NCBI RefSeq assembly: GCF_019656335.1
Contig: NZ_BPLZ01000001.1
Coordinates: 368,408 to 432,407 of the forward strand
Direction: 5' to 3'
Source of the DNA: Pseudomonas sp. NCCP-436
GTDB taxonomy: Bacteria > Pseudomonadota > Gammaproteobacteria > Pseudomonadales > Pseudomonadaceae
DNA length: 64,000 bases
Notes under the pieces: model-generated
Told to the model about the DNA's origin: nothing
The model's input: the letters and a program-made list of their open reading frames with translations, nothing else
Databases searched by the model: none
Made by a program: the position numbers and the translations under genes
Part shown: piece by piece, positions 1 through 9,504 of the stretch
Numbering within the stretch: position 1 is the first letter of the stretch
How the letters are laid out: each line of letters opens with the position of its first letter

Positions 1-1155
1 GTCCTGCACCATCTCGATGGCCAGAGCCATGCCGGTTTGGCGTACTTCGGCCACATGCGGATGATCCTTCAGGTGTTCGGTGGCGCTGGCCATGCGTGCG
101 GCCAGGGCCCTGTTCTTCTCGATGACGTCGTCGTCACGGAAGATGTCCAGGGTCGCCAGTGCGGCGGCGCAGGCCAGCGGATTGCCGGTATAGGTGTGCG
201 AGTGGAGAAAGGCGCGCAGGGTGGCGTAGTCGTCGTAGAAGGCCGCGTAGATCTCGTTTGTAGTGAGCACGGCAGCCATCGGCAGGTAGCCGCCGGTCAG
301 CGCCTTGGATAGCACCAGGAAGTCTGGGGTGATGCCGGCCTGCTCGCAGGCGAACATACTGCCGGTACGGCCGAAGCCGACGGCGATCTCGTCGTGGATC
401 AGGTGTACGCCGTAGCGGTCGCAGGCTTCGCGCAGCAGTTTGAGGTAGACCGGATGGTACATGCGCATGCCGCCAGCACCCTGGATCAGCGGTTCGACGA
501 TGACCGCAGCGATCTCGTCGGCATGTTCGACCAGACACTGCTCCATGTGTGAGAACATCGTGCGTGAGTGTTCCTCCCAACTGACCCCTTCCGGGCGCAG
601 GTAGCAGTCCGGACTGGGTACTTTCAGAGTGTCGAGCAGCAGAGCACGGTAGGTGTCGGTGAACAGTGCCACATCGCCCACGCTCATGGCTGCCACGGTC
701 TCACCGTGGTAGCTGTTGCTGAGGGTAACGAAGCGTTTCTTTTCTGGCCGGCCGTTGTTGAGCCAGTAGTGGAAGCTCATTTTCAGCGCCACTTCAATGC
801 CCGAAGAGCCATTGTCGGCGTAGAACACCTTGTTCAGGCCGGGCGGGGTGATCTGCACCAGGCGCTCGGACAGCTCCACCACCGGCTCATGGGTGAAGCC
901 GGCCAGCATGACGTGTTCAAGGCTCTCCAGCTGTTCGCGGACGCGCGCATTGATGCGTGGATTGGCGTGGCCGAAGACATTGACCCACCAGGAGCTGACG
1001 GCATCGAGGTAGCGGCGGCCGTCAAAATCCTCCAGCCAGACCCCGGAGGCCCGACGGATCGGCACCAGTGGCAGGCGCTCGTGATCCTTCATCTGGGTGC
1101 AGGGATGCCAGAGCACTTCGAGGTCGCGCTGCATCCAGTGGTCATTGAGGCTCAT
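1..1155 (-). CDS. bioA: Adenosylmethionine-8-amino-7-oxononanoate aminotransferase, 3' part cut by window edge
   Basis: PLP-dependent class III aminotransferase of biotin synthesis: it makes 7,8-diaminopelargonate from KAPA using SAM as amino donor. The frame is open from the ATG at 1155 to the left border (385 codons). The family is usually about 425-470 residues, so the C-terminal end lies outside. The N-terminus carries the family signature LWHPCTQM. The PLP lysine is K284 in LSKALTGGY, preceded by the aspartate of HLIHDEIAVGFGRTG. No partner bio genes are visible; the next gene is divergent. The assignment is by motif and overall sequence, and I see no internal frameshift. Confidence 0.95.
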   Translation of the reverse strand, partial: MSLNDHWMQRDLEVLWHPCTQMKDHERLPLVPIRRASGVWLEDFDGRRYLDAVSSWWVNVFGHANPRINARVREQLESLEHVMLAGFTHEPVVELSERLVQITPPGLNKVFYADNGSSGIEVALKMSFHYWLNNGRPEKKRFVTLSNSYHGETVAAMSVGDVALFTDTYRALLLDTLKVPSPDCYLRPEGVSWEEHSRTMFSHMEQCLVEHADEIAAVIVEPLIQGAGGMRMYHPVYLKLLREACDRYGVHLIHDEIAVGFGRTGSMFACEQAGITPDFLVLSKALTGGYLPMAAVLTTNEIYAAFYDDYATLRAFLHSHTYTGNPLACAAALATLDIFRDDDVIEKNRALAARMASATEHLKDHPHVAEVRQTGMALAIEMVQD

Positions 1156-1480
1156 AGATGCTCTCTCCCGGTTGGCGGATCAATAGCTTCGGTTCTGCGA
1201 CGTCGTCCATCAAGTCCGTATCACAGCCCGTCGGAGGTTCTGCCTTGCCGGACAAATCGTAACTTATTGCTGCAAAGGCGGAACTTGTCGGTCACTCGCA
1301 GTCTTAACCAGTCTGCGCCTAATGCCGTTTCGCTTGGGCGCTGTCGGTAAAGACCCGGGCAGGTCGACTGGGAAATGGACGAGAGATCTGTTTTTTAGAT
1401 TATTTATAGCGAAATTTTCTGCTTTAAACCGATAGGTTTGACGTTAGTCTTGTCCAATCACTTGGTAACGGAAGTTTTTC
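1156..1480. other. Divergent intergenic region bioA / cytochrome b561
   Basis: A 325-bp gap between the start codons of two divergent genes, so it must hold both promoters. The right half (about 1385-1445) is AT-rich. A GGAAG ribosome site precedes the ATG at 1481. I see no convincing -10/-35 pair, RNA gene or repeat. Confidence 0.5.
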
Positions 1481-2026
1481 ATGCAATGGCGTAATACCCC
1501 GGCACGTTATGGTCTGGTCAGCATCACTCTGCACTGGTTGGCGGCGTTGGCTGTATTTGGCCTGTTCGCTCTTGGCTACTGGATGGTCGGGTTGAGCTAC
1601 TACGATCCCTGGCGTCAGACCGCCCCGGATCTGCACAAGAGCATCGGTCTCCTGCTGTTCGCGCTTATGTTGCTGCGAGTGCTGTGGCGTCTGTTCAACC
1701 CGACGCCGATGGCTCTGGCCAGTCACGGCCGGCTCACTCGGCTGGCCTCTAAACTGGGGCACGGCGTACTTTATCTGGGGCTGTTCGGAGTGATGATCTC
1801 CGGCTACCTGATTTCCACTGCTGACGGCCGCGGCATCGAGGTGTTCGGTCTATTCAGCGTGCCGGCGACTGTCACGGATATTCCCCGTCAGGAAGATATC
1901 GCCGGCGCCGTCCATCAGTACCTGGCATGGGGCTTGGTGATTCTTGCCGGCCTGCATGCGCTGGCAGCGTTCAAACACCACTTTTTCGATCGCGACAACA
2001 CCCTGTTGCGTATGTTCGGGCGCTGA
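1481..2026 (+). CDS. Cytochrome b561 family protein
   Basis: Membrane b-type cytochrome of 181 residues, the usual size for the CybB/b561 family. Four hydrophobic helices are visible. Candidate haem histidines sit in SITLHWL (about residue 13), DLHKS (about 52), AVHQYLAWG (about 145) and [13 protein letters not shown] (about 158). The family moves electrons from the quinol pool. It is followed after 56 bp by a yceI gene on the same strand. This b561-YceI pairing is common in proteobacteria, where the two are often co-transcribed. The start is chosen because a GGAAG precedes the ATG at proper distance. Confidence 0.9.
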   Translation: MQWRNTPARYGLVSITLHWLAALAVFGLFALGYWMVGLSYYDPWRQTAPDLHKSIGLLLFALMLLRVLWRLFNPTPMALASHGRLTRLASKLGHGVLYLGLFGVMISGYLISTADGRGIEVFGLFSVPATVTDIPRQEDIAGAVHQYLAWGLVILAGLHALAAFKHHFFDRDNTLLRMFGR

Positions 2027-2082
2027 AGACTCACCACCGGGCGGATGCCCATCAAGATCGACAACCTCGCAAGGAGAACACC

Positions 2083-2658
2083 ATGTTGAAGAAAGCACTC
2101 GCTGCACTGGTTCTGGGTTCCGCACTGATCGGCGGACAGGCCATGGCGGCCGATTACGTCATCGACAAGCAGGGTCAGCACGCCTTCGTCAATTTCAAGA
2201 TCAGCCACCTGGGTTACAGTTGGCTGTATGGCACCTTCAAGGACTTCGACGGCAAGTTCAGCTTTGACGCTGCCAAACCTGAAGCCAGCTCGGTCAGCGT
2301 GACCCTGAAGACCGCCAGCGTCGATACCAACCATGCCGAGCGTGACAAGCACATCCGTAGCGCCGATTTCCTCAACGTGGACAAGCATGGCACTGCTACC
2401 TTTGAATCCACCTCGGTCAAGTCCACTGGTGAAGGCACTGCCGACATTACCGGTAATCTGACTCTCAATGGAGTTACCAAACCGGTAGTCATCGCCGCCA
2501 AGTTCATCGGCGAAGGCAAGGATCCGTGGGGTGGCTACCGTGCCGGTTTCGAAGGTACCACCACGCTGACGTTGAAGGACTTCGACATCAAGTCGAACCT
2601 CGGTCCGGCATCGGAGACGGTCGAGCTGATTATCTCGGTGGAAGGCATTCGCCAGTAA
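2083..2658 (+). CDS. YceI-family periplasmic lipid-binding protein
   Basis: A 191-residue protein with a clear Sec signal peptide (cleavage after QAMA, about residue 22), followed by a YceI domain beginning [17 protein letters not shown]. The YceI fold is a lipocalin-like barrel; homologues bind polyisoprenoids, and the E. coli member responds to alkaline pH. The frame extends upstream to 1927, but AAGGAG at 2071-2076 sits seven bases before the ATG at 2083 and the signal peptide begins there. It lies downstream of cytochrome b561 and ends at a strong hairpin terminator shared with the convergent rhlE gene. The physiological ligand is not inferable here. Confidence 0.93.
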   Translation: MLKKALAALVLGSALIGGQAMAADYVIDKQGQHAFVNFKISHLGYSWLYGTFKDFDGKFSFDAAKPEASSVSVTLKTASVDTNHAERDKHIRSADFLNVDKHGTATFESTSVKSTGEGTADITGNLTLNGVTKPVVIAAKFIGEGKDPWGGYRAGFEGTTTLTLKDFDIKSNLGPASETVELIISVEGIRQ

Positions 2659-2696
2659 GCACGCAGTGACTCTGGCGAGCCCAGAGCCCGCTGGAA

Positions 2697-2734
2697 AAAC
2701 CAAAACGCCGCCCCAGTGGGCGGCGTTTTGGTTT
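2697..2734. terminator. Bidirectional intrinsic terminator, yceI / rhlE
   Basis: A perfect 17-bp inverted repeat (2697-2713 with 2718-2734) and a 4-nt loop, CAGT. It has a GC core and A/T runs at both outer ends, so U-tracts form in either direction. It lies between two convergent stop codons. Confidence 0.92.
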
Positions 2735-2744
2735 ACAGGACAGC

Positions 2745-4610
2745 CTACTCGTCGCGGTTGCGCGTAAGCAGAGCCGGCTTCTCCCCGCGCGGGCGTGTGC
2801 TGTTGCTCAGCTCGTCAAGCTGTTCGGCAGTGGGAAAGCGATCCAGGCGCGAACTCTTGTGCATGATGATCGGCTGGCGCTCGCGGGTGCTGCGTACAGC
2901 GGCCTCGACCCGTGGCAGTTCATCGCGGTCGAGCGAAGTGATGCGGCCGCTGTCGTGGCCAGGTCGGCCACGGCCGCGATTACCGCGCCCCTGATTCTGG
3001 CCCTGTGCGGCGCCCTGGCGGCGGTTCTTGCCACCGCCGGTAGTGTTGCCACGTGCACCCTTGCCACCTCCCTGGCGCTGACCGACAGGGGCGCCGCCAC
3101 CGCCATTGCGACGGCCACGGCCCGGCTGGGTGTTTTGCAGCGGACTGACGTAGTCGATGCGGTTGCCGAAGTTGTCGATCTCGTCGTCGAGGAATTCCTC
3201 TGGGTCACGATCCGGTGGCAACTGAGGGATGGTCGCGACCGGCTGCGGCTGACTTTCGCCACGCTTACCGCGACGATTCTGGCCCTGAGTTCTGGGCTTG
3301 GAGGCCTTACTGCCGTCCTTATCCTTACCCTTGTCCTTGCGGCCGTTGCCGCGCTGCTCGCCTTTGGGCTTATCGCCGGCTGCGGCCTTCTGCTTCTTCG
3401 GCTGCGCGGCATTGCGTGGTTGGCGTGGCTCACGTGCTTCGGGGCGTTCGGCTTCGACCGCGCTGGCATCAAAGCCCATCGGGTCGCCGTCCGGGATCCT
3501 CTGTTTGGTCATGCGCTCGATGCTCTTGAGCAGCTTTTCCTCGTCCGGGGCGACCAGCGAGATGGCCTCACCACTGCGGCCGGCACGGCCGGTACGACCG
3601 ATGCGGTGTACGTAGTCTTCCTCGACGTTGGGCAGCTCGAAGTTGACCACGTGCGGCAGTTGGTCGATATCCAGGCCGCGGGCCGCAATGTCGGTGGCCA
3701 CGAGGATGCGGATCTTGTTGGCCTTGAAGTCGGCCAGTGCACGGGTGCGGGCGTTCTGGCTCTTGTTGCCATGAATCGCAGCAGCCGGCAGACCGTGCTT
3801 GTCGAGGTATTCGGCCAGACGGTTGGCGCCATGCTTGGTCCGGGTAAAAACCAGCACCTGCTCCCAGGCGCCCTGAGTGATCAGGTGAGCGAGCAGTGCA
3901 CGCTTGTGGCTGGCGGGCAGGCGGAATACGCGCTGCTCGATGCGCTCGACCGTGGTGTTCGGTGGTGTGACCTCAATGCGCTCCGGGTTGTGCAGCAGCT
4001 TGCTGGCAAGATCCGTAATGTCCTTGGAGAAGGTGGCCGAGAACAGCAGGTTTTGCCGTTGTGCCGGCAGGCGGGCGAGAACCTTCTTGACGTCGTGGAT
4101 AAAGCCCATGTCGAGCATGCGGTCGGCTTCATCCAGCACCAGGATCTCGACGTGGGACAGGTCCACGCTGCCCTGGCCTGCCAGGTCAAGCAGACGGCCA
4201 GGACAGGCGACCAGAACATCGACGCCCTTGGCCAGCGCCTGAATCTGGGGATTCATTCCGACGCCACCGAAGATGCAGGCGCTGACGAATTTCAGGTCAC
4301 GAGCGTAGGTCTTGAAACTGTCGTGTACCTGGGCAGCCAGTTCGCGGGTGGGCGTCAGTACCAGCACGCGCGGCTGTTTCGGGCCGTGGCGCTGCTCCCG
4401 GTCCGGATGGCCGGCGGGGAATAGGCGTTCGAGAATCGGCAGGGCAAAGCCTGCGGTCTTACCCGTGCCCGTCTGAGCCGCCACCATCAGGTCGCGGCCT
4501 TGCAACACGGCGGGAATGGCCCGCTGTTGCACCGGAGTGGGCTGGGTGTAGCCGGCGGATTCGATCGCACGGACTAGAGCCTCGGAGAGACCGAGGGAAG
4601 CAAAGGACAT
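2745..4610 (-). CDS. rhlE: DEAD-box ATP-dependent RNA helicase RhlE
   Basis: RNA helicase of 621 residues. Motifs in order: Q-motif near [11 protein letters not shown], Walker [13 protein letters not shown] (K51), [25 protein letters not shown] (LLFSATFS), [18 protein letters not shown] and [10 protein letters not shown]. The C-terminal 230 residues form a long basic, Gly/Arg/Lys/Gln-rich low-complexity tail, as in Pseudomonas RhlE, likely for RNA binding. The frame reads from a TTG at 4616, but the ATG at 4610 has AGGA at correct spacing and gives the family N-terminus MSFASLGLS. The family works in RNA decay and ribosome maturation and is often needed in the cold. The 5' leader is unusually long (see separate entry). 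Confidence 0.95.
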   Translation of the reverse strand: MSFASLGLSEALVRAIESAGYTQPTPVQQRAIPAVLQGRDLMVAAQTGTGKTAGFALPILERLFPAGHPDREQRHGPKQPRVLVLTPTRELAAQVHDSFKTYARDLKFVSACIFGGVGMNPQIQALAKGVDVLVACPGRLLDLAGQGSVDLSHVEILVLDEADRMLDMGFIHDVKKVLARLPAQRQNLLFSATFSKDITDLASKLLHNPERIEVTPPNTTVERIEQRVFRLPASHKRALLAHLITQGAWEQVLVFTRTKHGANRLAEYLDKHGLPAAAIHGNKSQNARTRALADFKANKIRILVATDIAARGLDIDQLPHVVNFELPNVEEDYVHRIGRTGRAGRSGEAISLVAPDEEKLLKSIERMTKQRIPDGDPMGFDASAVEAERPEAREPRQPRNAAQPKKQKAAAGDKPKGEQRGNGRKDKGKDKDGSKASKPRTQGQNRRGKRGESQPQPVATIPQLPPDRDPEEFLDDEIDNFGNRIDYVSPLQNTQPGRGRRNGGGGAPVGQRQGGGKGARGNTTGGGKNRRQGAAQGQNQGRGNRGRGRPGHDSGRITSLDRDELPRVEAAVRSTRERQPIIMHKSSRLDRFPTAEQLDELSNSTRPRGEKPALLTRNRDE

Positions 4611-4957
4611 GGGCAATCCTGTACGTAGTGAGGGCGTGGCCCTATGGGATGAATTGCCGGACTTGAATCACACGTGAGCTGCGTGATCCCGTCCGGTACT
4701 GTCGGCCTCTGTGACTCTGCTTGCGATCTGCCGTGAGGCAGAGAGGGCAGGCCCCGGACTGCGGGTCTGCACAGGTAGGTTCTGCGTCTTCGCCCGCATG
4801 CCGGAGGGCACGGAGCGCGCAAATCGCAAACAGGTTCTGGACCGGCATCCGGACGCAAGCCTGGCGGGAAGGCCTGATTATAACAGAGCTTGCGTCTTGC
4901 GCAGCTATCAGCCTGTCGGTTACTTCACGCAATGGCGACGGACCGGCCCGCATCAGT
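4611..4957. other. Intergenic region holding the rhlE leader
   Basis: A 347-bp gap between the rhlE start and the ppnN stop, both on the minus strand. From the extended -10 at 4877-4885 the rhlE leader would be about 260 nt. Inside it are inverted repeats, for example CTCTG/CAGAG pairs around 4710-4750. I found no ORF with a good ribosome site. Confidence 0.5.
4877..4885 (-). promoter_or_regulatory. Extended -10 promoter element for rhlE
   Basis: The minus strand reads TGTTATAAT, a perfect TATAAT with the TGn extension. There is no good -35 at 16-18 nt, which fits extended -10 promoters. The predicted start is near 4870, about 260 nt before the rhlE ATG. Confidence 0.55.
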
Positions 4958-6331
4958 CTATTCGACCACCCGATAGCAAGGTTCGTAGGTGTTGCCGCCA
5001 GGCAGCTTCATCCGGTGCTGTTCGACAAAGGCCTGCAGCAGGCGGTCGAGCGGACGCATGATGGTGGCCTCTCCACGGATCTCGTAGGGGCCGTGCTCTT
5101 CGATCAGGCGAATACCGTTTTCCTTGACGTTGCCGGCAACGATGCCGGAAAAAGCGCGACGCAGGTTGGCTGCCAGTTGGTGCACCGGCTGGTTACGGCT
5201 CAGGTCGAGAGCAGCCATGGCTTCGTGAGTCGGCTCGAAAGGGCGTTGGAAATGCTCGTCGATCTTCAGCAGCCAGTTGAAGTGGAAGGCGTCATTGCGC
5301 TCACGCCGGAACTGATGCACGGACTTGATGCCAGCGGTCATTTCCCGGGCTACTTCGGCGGGATCGTTGATGATCATGCGATAACGTTGCTGAGCGGCAT
5401 TCCCCAGGGTCGCGCCGATGAAATCGTGCAACTGCTGCAGGTAGGCGCTGGCGCTTTTCGGGCCGGTGAGGATGACTGGGAAGGGCAGCTCGTGGTTGTC
5501 CGGGTGGGTGAGGATACCCAGCAGATAGAGAAATTCCTCGGCAGTGCCGACACCACCCGGAAACACGATGATGCCGTGGCCAACGCGAACGAAGGCTTCC
5601 AGGCGTTTTTCGATGTCCGGCAGGATGACCAGCTCGTTGACGATGGGGTTGGGCGCTTCGGCGGCGATGATTCCCGGTTCGGTCAGGCCCAGGTAGCGGC
5701 CGTTGCAGATGCGCTGTTTGGCGTGGGCGATGGTAGCACCCTTCATTGGGCCCTTCATTACCCCCGGGCCGCAGCCAGTGCAGATGTCTAGGCCGCGCAG
5801 GCCCAGCTCGTGACCGACTCGCTTGGTGTACTTGTACTCCTCGGTGCTGATCGAGTGGCCGCCCCAGCACACGACCATCTTCGGCTCCAGGCCGCTGCGC
5901 AGGGTCCGGGCATTGCGCAACAGATGGAAAACGTAGTCGGTGATGCCTTCGGAGCTGTCCAGGTCGATACGTTTGCTCTCCTGCTCGCTCTGCGTATAGA
6001 CGATGTCGCGCAGGGCGCTGAACAGCATCTCGCGGGTACTGGCGATCATCTCGCCGTCGACAAAGGCATCGGCCGGGGCGTTGATCAGCTCCAGACGAAT
6101 GCCGCGATCCTGCTGATGGATCTTCACCTCGAAGTCCGGATAGGCTTCAAGGATGGTCTTGGCATTGTCGCTGTGCGAGCCGGTATTGAGGATCGCCAGG
6201 GCGCATTGGCGGAACAGGCGGTAGACGCTGCCGGAGCCGGTCTCACGCAACTGTTGAACCTCGCGCTGGGAAAGGGTTTCCAGGCTGCCTTTGGGGCTGA
6301 TGGAGGCGTTGATCTTGGGGCGTTTGAGCAT
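4958..6331 (-). CDS. ppnN: Pyrimidine/purine nucleotide 5'-monophosphate nucleosidase (LOG family)
   Basis: A 457-residue protein of the YgdH/PpnN type: an N-terminal domain, a central Rossmann LOG domain and a C-terminal domain. The LOG signature is FPGGVGTAEEFLYLLG, with the upstream glycine-rich TGCGPGVMKGPMKGA. The E. coli enzyme hydrolyses nucleoside monophosphates to base plus ribose 5-phosphate and is controlled by (p)ppGpp; this role is inferred from family. The open frame extends to 6436, but the ATG at 6331 has AGGA eight bases upstream and the family N-terminus MLKRPKINASISPKGSLETL. It is a single gene, separate from metF upstream. Confidence 0.93.
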   Translation of the reverse strand: MLKRPKINASISPKGSLETLSQREVQQLRETGSGSVYRLFRQCALAILNTGSHSDNAKTILEAYPDFEVKIHQQDRGIRLELINAPADAFVDGEMIASTREMLFSALRDIVYTQSEQESKRIDLDSSEGITDYVFHLLRNARTLRSGLEPKMVVCWGGHSISTEEYKYTKRVGHELGLRGLDICTGCGPGVMKGPMKGATIAHAKQRICNGRYLGLTEPGIIAAEAPNPIVNELVILPDIEKRLEAFVRVGHGIIVFPGGVGTAEEFLYLLGILTHPDNHELPFPVILTGPKSASAYLQQLHDFIGATLGNAAQQRYRMIINDPAEVAREMTAGIKSVHQFRRERNDAFHFNWLLKIDEHFQRPFEPTHEAMAALDLSRNQPVHQLAANLRRAFSGIVAGNVKENGIRLIEEHGPYEIRGEATIMRPLDRLLQAFVEQHRMKLPGGNTYEPCYRVVE

Positions 6332-6688
6332 TGATGGTGTCCTGCGGGCAGTGTGGCGCCATGAGTGGGCACAAAGTCGGTCTGGTCGCCGGCTGTATTC
6401 ATTGAATGTTGGATGGCCGGGAGCCGGCCGCGTCACGTGGATTGAGTAGAAATACCACGTAACTGCGTGGCCGGGAGCTTGCTATTGGCCCTGCCGGATC
6501 AGGGCGACAGAAAATGGCATCTGCGATGCCGTGGCGGCCCTGATCGGTCTGCATGGCTGTTTCGCCGACGATTTCGCCGAGCCGATTCAACACGGCTGGA
6601 CTGGCAGGGCTAGAGGGGCTGGTGTGGCAAGATCATGGGCTCATCCTTGAAAGGGCCAGGGGCCGCGGGCGGCCCCGGCTCAGCAGTG
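6332..6688. other. Intergenic region metF / ppnN
   Basis: A 357-bp gap on the minus-strand side of ppnN. Its right end holds the metF terminator hairpin (6659-6676). The rest presumably carries the ppnN promoter. I see no gene or repeat in it. Confidence 0.45.
6659..6676 (-). terminator. Candidate terminator of the ahcY-metF operon
   Basis: A GC-rich stem of 7 bp (GGGGCCG with CGGCCCC) around a 4-nt loop, 13 nt past the metF stop. On the minus strand it is followed by TGGCCCTTTC, so the U-tract is weak. Confidence 0.5.
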
Positions 6689-7534
6689 TCAGCGCTTGAG
6701 ATTGAGGTTGTTCCAGATGGCCAGGCTCGGGCCAGCCTGGTTCAGTGTGTAGAAGTGCAGGCCGGGAGCGCCGCCAGCCAGCAGACGTTCGCACATCTCG
6801 GTGATTACCTGTTCGCCGAAGGCCTGGATGCTTTCGATGTCGTCACCATAGGCTTCGAGTTGCTTGCGAATCCAGCGCGGGATGTCCGCGCCGCAGGCGT
6901 CGGAAAAGCGCGCCAGCTTGCTGTAGTTGGTGATTGGCATAATGCCGGGCAGTACCGGAATGTCCACGCCCAGCCTGGTGATGCGCTCGACGAAGTAGAA
7001 ATAGCTGTCGGCGTTGAAGAAATACTGAGTGATGGCGCTGTTGGCGCCGGCCTTGGCCTTGCGCACGAAGTTGGCGATGTCGTGCTCGAAGTTGCGCGCC
7101 TGCGGGTGCATCTCCGGATAAGCGGCGATTTCGATATGGAAGTGGTCGCCGGTCTCGGTGCGAATGAATTCCACCAGCTCATTGGCGTAGCGCAGCTCGC
7201 CGCTGGCCATACCCATGCCGGACGGCAGGTCACCGCGCAGGGCGACGATGCGACGGATGCCGGCATCGCGGTACAGGGTCAGCAGTTCGCGCAGTTCGGC
7301 CTTGCTGTCGCCGACGCAGGACAGGTGCGGTGCGGTGGGTACCTGGACTTCGCGATCGAGCTGCAGCACGGTATTGACGGTGCGGTCGCGGGTCGACCCC
7401 CCGGCACCGTAGGTGCAGGAGAAGAAGTCGGGGTTGTGGCCCGCCAGTTGGCGCGCCACGTTCATCAGTTTTTCGTGCCCGGCTTCGGTTTTGGTGGGGA
7501 AGAACTCGAAGCTGTAACGACGTTCCTGGCTCAT
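6689..7534 (-). CDS. metF: 5,10-methylenetetrahydrofolate reductase
   Basis: FAD-dependent MTHFR of 281 residues, the bacterial MetF size. It makes 5-methyl-THF for methionine synthesis. The N-terminus SQERRYSFEFFPTKTEAG contains the family FEFFPPK-like block, followed by SCTYGAGGSTRDRT and ALRGDLPSG. The start is the ATG at 7534 (MSQERR) rather than the upstream in-frame start at 7549, matching the family N-terminus. It lies 100 bp downstream of ahcY on the same strand and therefore probably shares the SAH-riboswitch transcript. That arrangement couples removal of SAH to methyl supply. Confidence 0.96.
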   Translation of the reverse strand: MSQERRYSFEFFPTKTEAGHEKLMNVARQLAGHNPDFFSCTYGAGGSTRDRTVNTVLQLDREVQVPTAPHLSCVGDSKAELRELLTLYRDAGIRRIVALRGDLPSGMGMASGELRYANELVEFIRTETGDHFHIEIAAYPEMHPQARNFEHDIANFVRKAKAGANSAITQYFFNADSYFYFVERITRLGVDIPVLPGIMPITNYSKLARFSDACGADIPRWIRKQLEAYGDDIESIQAFGEQVITEMCERLLAGGAPGLHFYTLNQAGPSLAIWNNLNLKR

Positions 7535-7634
7535 CTGAGGATTCCACATGCATGGGACTGGCAGGCGCGAGGCCTGCCGGTCATCGGTTCAGGCGGCGGG
7601 CGGCGTTGCTGCCCGCTTTGTGGTGCGCTAAGGC

Positions 7635-9029
7635 TCAGTAGCGGTAAGTGTCCGGTTTGAACGGGCCTTCCACGCTGACGCCGATGTAGTCGGCCTGAGC
7701 CTTGGTCAACTGGGTGACCACGCCACCGAAGCCTTTGACCATCTCCAGTGCCACTTCCTCGTCGAGCTTCTTGGGTAGCACTTCCACGGTCAGTCGCTTG
7801 GCTTTCTCGGTGGCTGGCAGGTCGGCAAATTTCTGCTCGTACAGGTGGATCTGCGCCAGCACCTGGTTGGCGAAGGAGCCGTCCATGATCCGGCTCGGGT
7901 GGCCGGTGGCATTGCCCAGGTTCACCAAGCGCCCTTCGGCCAGCAGGATCAGGTAGTCGTCATTGGCTGGATCGAAGCTGTCGGCGCCGGTGCGGTGGAT
8001 CTTGTGCACCTGCGGCTTGACCTCCTCCCAGGCCCAGTTCTGGCGCATGAAGGCGGTGTCGATTTCGTTGTCGAAGTGACCGATGTTGCACACCACGGCA
8101 CGCTTTTTCAGCGCCTTGAGCATGCCGGCGTCGCAGACGTTGGTGTTGCCGGTGGTGGTGACGATCAGGTCGATCTTGCCCAGCAGCGTTTTGTCGATGC
8201 AGGCGTCGCTGCCATCGTTGATGCCGCCGATGTATGGCGAAACTACCTCGTAACCGTCCATGCAGGCCTGCATGGCGCAGATCGGGTCGACTTCGGAAAC
8301 CTTGACGATCATGCCTTCCTGGCGCAGAGAAGCAGCCGAGCCCTTGCCCACGTCGCCGTAGCCGATGACCAGCGCCTGCTTGCCCGACAGCAGGTGGTCG
8401 GTGCCGCGCTTGATGGCATCGTTGAGGCTGTGGCGGCAGCCGTACTTGTTGTCGTTCTTGCTCTTGGTCACCGAGTCGTTGACGTTGATCGCCGGGACTT
8501 TCAGGGTGCCGGCCTTGAGCATGTCGAGCAGGCGGTGCACGCCGGTGGTGGTTTCTTCGGTGATGCCGTGGATCTTCTCCAGCATCTGCGGGTATTTCTG
8601 GTGCAGGGTCGCGGTCAGGTCGCCGCCGTCGTCCAGCACCATGTTGGCGTCCCACGGCTGGCCGTCCTTGAGGATGGTCTGCTCGATGCACCACTCGTAC
8701 TCTTCTTCGGTCTCGCCTTTCCAGGCGAATACCGGGATGCCGGCAGCGGCGATGGCAGCGGCAGCATGATCCTGGGTGGAGAAAATGTTGCAGCTCGACC
8801 AGCGCACTTCGGCGCCCAGTGCAATCAGCGTCTCGATCAGTACGCCGGTCTGGATGGTCATGTGGATGCAGCCGAGGATCTTGGCACCCTTGAGCGGCTG
8901 ACTGGCCGCGTACTTGCGGCGCAGGCCCATCAGTGCCGGCATCTCGGACTCGGCAATGGTCAGTTCCTTGCGGCCCCAGTCGGACAGGGAAATATCGGCA
9001 ACTTTGTAATCTGTGAAGGCGGCGCTCAT
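7635..9029 (-). CDS. ahcY: Adenosylhomocysteinase (S-adenosyl-L-homocysteine hydrolase)
   Basis: NAD-dependent cytosolic enzyme splitting SAH into adenosine and homocysteine. It has 464 residues, close to other Pseudomonas SahH proteins. Visible hallmarks: [16 protein letters not shown] near the substrate site, NAD-fold [32 protein letters not shown], and the C-terminal KPDTYRY. The start is the ATG at 9029 ([12 protein letters not shown]), although the frame runs open to 9143. A SAH riboswitch occupies the leader at 9181-9281, so expression should rise when SAH accumulates. metF follows in the same operon. Confidence 0.97.
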   Translation of the reverse strand: MSAAFTDYKVADISLSDWGRKELTIAESEMPALMGLRRKYAASQPLKGAKILGCIHMTIQTGVLIETLIALGAEVRWSSCNIFSTQDHAAAAIAAAGIPVFAWKGETEEEYEWCIEQTILKDGQPWDANMVLDDGGDLTATLHQKYPQMLEKIHGITEETTTGVHRLLDMLKAGTLKVPAINVNDSVTKSKNDNKYGCRHSLNDAIKRGTDHLLSGKQALVIGYGDVGKGSAASLRQEGMIVKVSEVDPICAMQACMDGYEVVSPYIGGINDGSDACIDKTLLGKIDLIVTTTGNTNVCDAGMLKALKKRAVVCNIGHFDNEIDTAFMRQNWAWEEVKPQVHKIHRTGADSFDPANDDYLILLAEGRLVNLGNATGHPSRIMDGSFANQVLAQIHLYEQKFADLPATEKAKRLTVEVLPKKLDEEVALEMVKGFGGVVTQLTKAQADYIGVSVEGPFKPDTYRY

Positions 9030-9180
9030 GCAGTCACTCTCCGTTGGTCGTCTGCGCTCGGTCTTGCGAAAAAACGGTATGTGCCCGGGGCGGCAAGGAG
9101 AGGCCCTGTACTTGGCCGCTGCTGGCCAGCCAGCATCCGTCATGCCGACGATCGTTCACCACGTTTTCACGCAGTCCGAT

Positions 9181-9281
9181 TGGGCGCCGTTGATGCGTAT
9201 GGTTAACGCCCGGTCCGAGCCTGACAGAGCCTGCTGCATCCGATGGATGGAAGCGACTTCTCTGCTGCAGCGCCCCTCGGA
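9181..9281 (-). ncRNA. SAH riboswitch aptamer
   Basis: The minus strand reads CCGAGGGGCGCTGCAGC near its 5' end and later AGGCTCGGACCGGGCG, the conserved core of the SAH riboswitch. P1 pairs CCGAG (9280-9276) with CTCGG (9219-9215). The pseudoknot pairs GGGCGC (9275-9270) with GCGCCC (9187-9182), a perfect 6 bp directly abutting P1. It lies about 150 nt before the ahcY start and about 40 nt after a sigma-70 promoter. The class is known upstream of ahcY in pseudomonads, where SAH turns expression on. Downstream switching structure was not resolved by eye. Confidence 0.92.
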
Positions 9282-9325
9282 CGGGTGGCGGGATTCGGCC
9301 GAATGATCCGGCCGGACAGCGGGCA

Positions 9326-9354
9326 ATTATAGCGGCTCGATGCCGCAAGCCCAA
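9326..9354 (-). promoter_or_regulatory. Sigma-70 promoter of the ahcY-metF operon
   Basis: On the minus strand TTGGGC (9354-9349), a 17-nt spacer and a perfect TATAAT (9331-9326). The predicted start near 9319 puts the SAH aptamer about 40 nt into the transcript. Confidence 0.75.
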
Positions 9355-9504
9355 GGAGTTCCATCAACTGGCGTCAATTTGTCGAGATAATGTCAATTTG
9401 ATGGCTCGGCTTCTGACGCAGTGCTATAAAAATAGCGCTGTTCCCCCGTAATCCCGGGCTGGTGCGCTGACATCGGCTCCCTTCGCTCTCCGGAGAATCC
9501 GCGA

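Larger units (their letters stand above)
9030..9504. other. Divergent regulatory region ahcY / chemoreceptor gene
   Basis: A 475-bp gap holding the ahcY promoter, about 40 nt of leader, the SAH aptamer and a 150-nt expression platform on the minus strand. The right portion (9355-9504) must also carry the promoter of the chemoreceptor gene; I could not assign a sigma-70 or FliA-type site there. Confidence 0.6.

Noticed and set aside
2859..4424. Plus-strand 521-codon ORF opposite rhlE
   Set aside because: Antisense shadow; its apparent hydrophobic stretches come from the reverse of the Arg/Gly/Lys-rich tail of RhlE.
7590..7620. Hairpin GCGGGC/GCCCGC in the ahcY-metF spacer as a terminator
   Set aside because: Only 6 bp with a 9-nt loop; the T-run is on the plus side, opposite to the direction of the operon.
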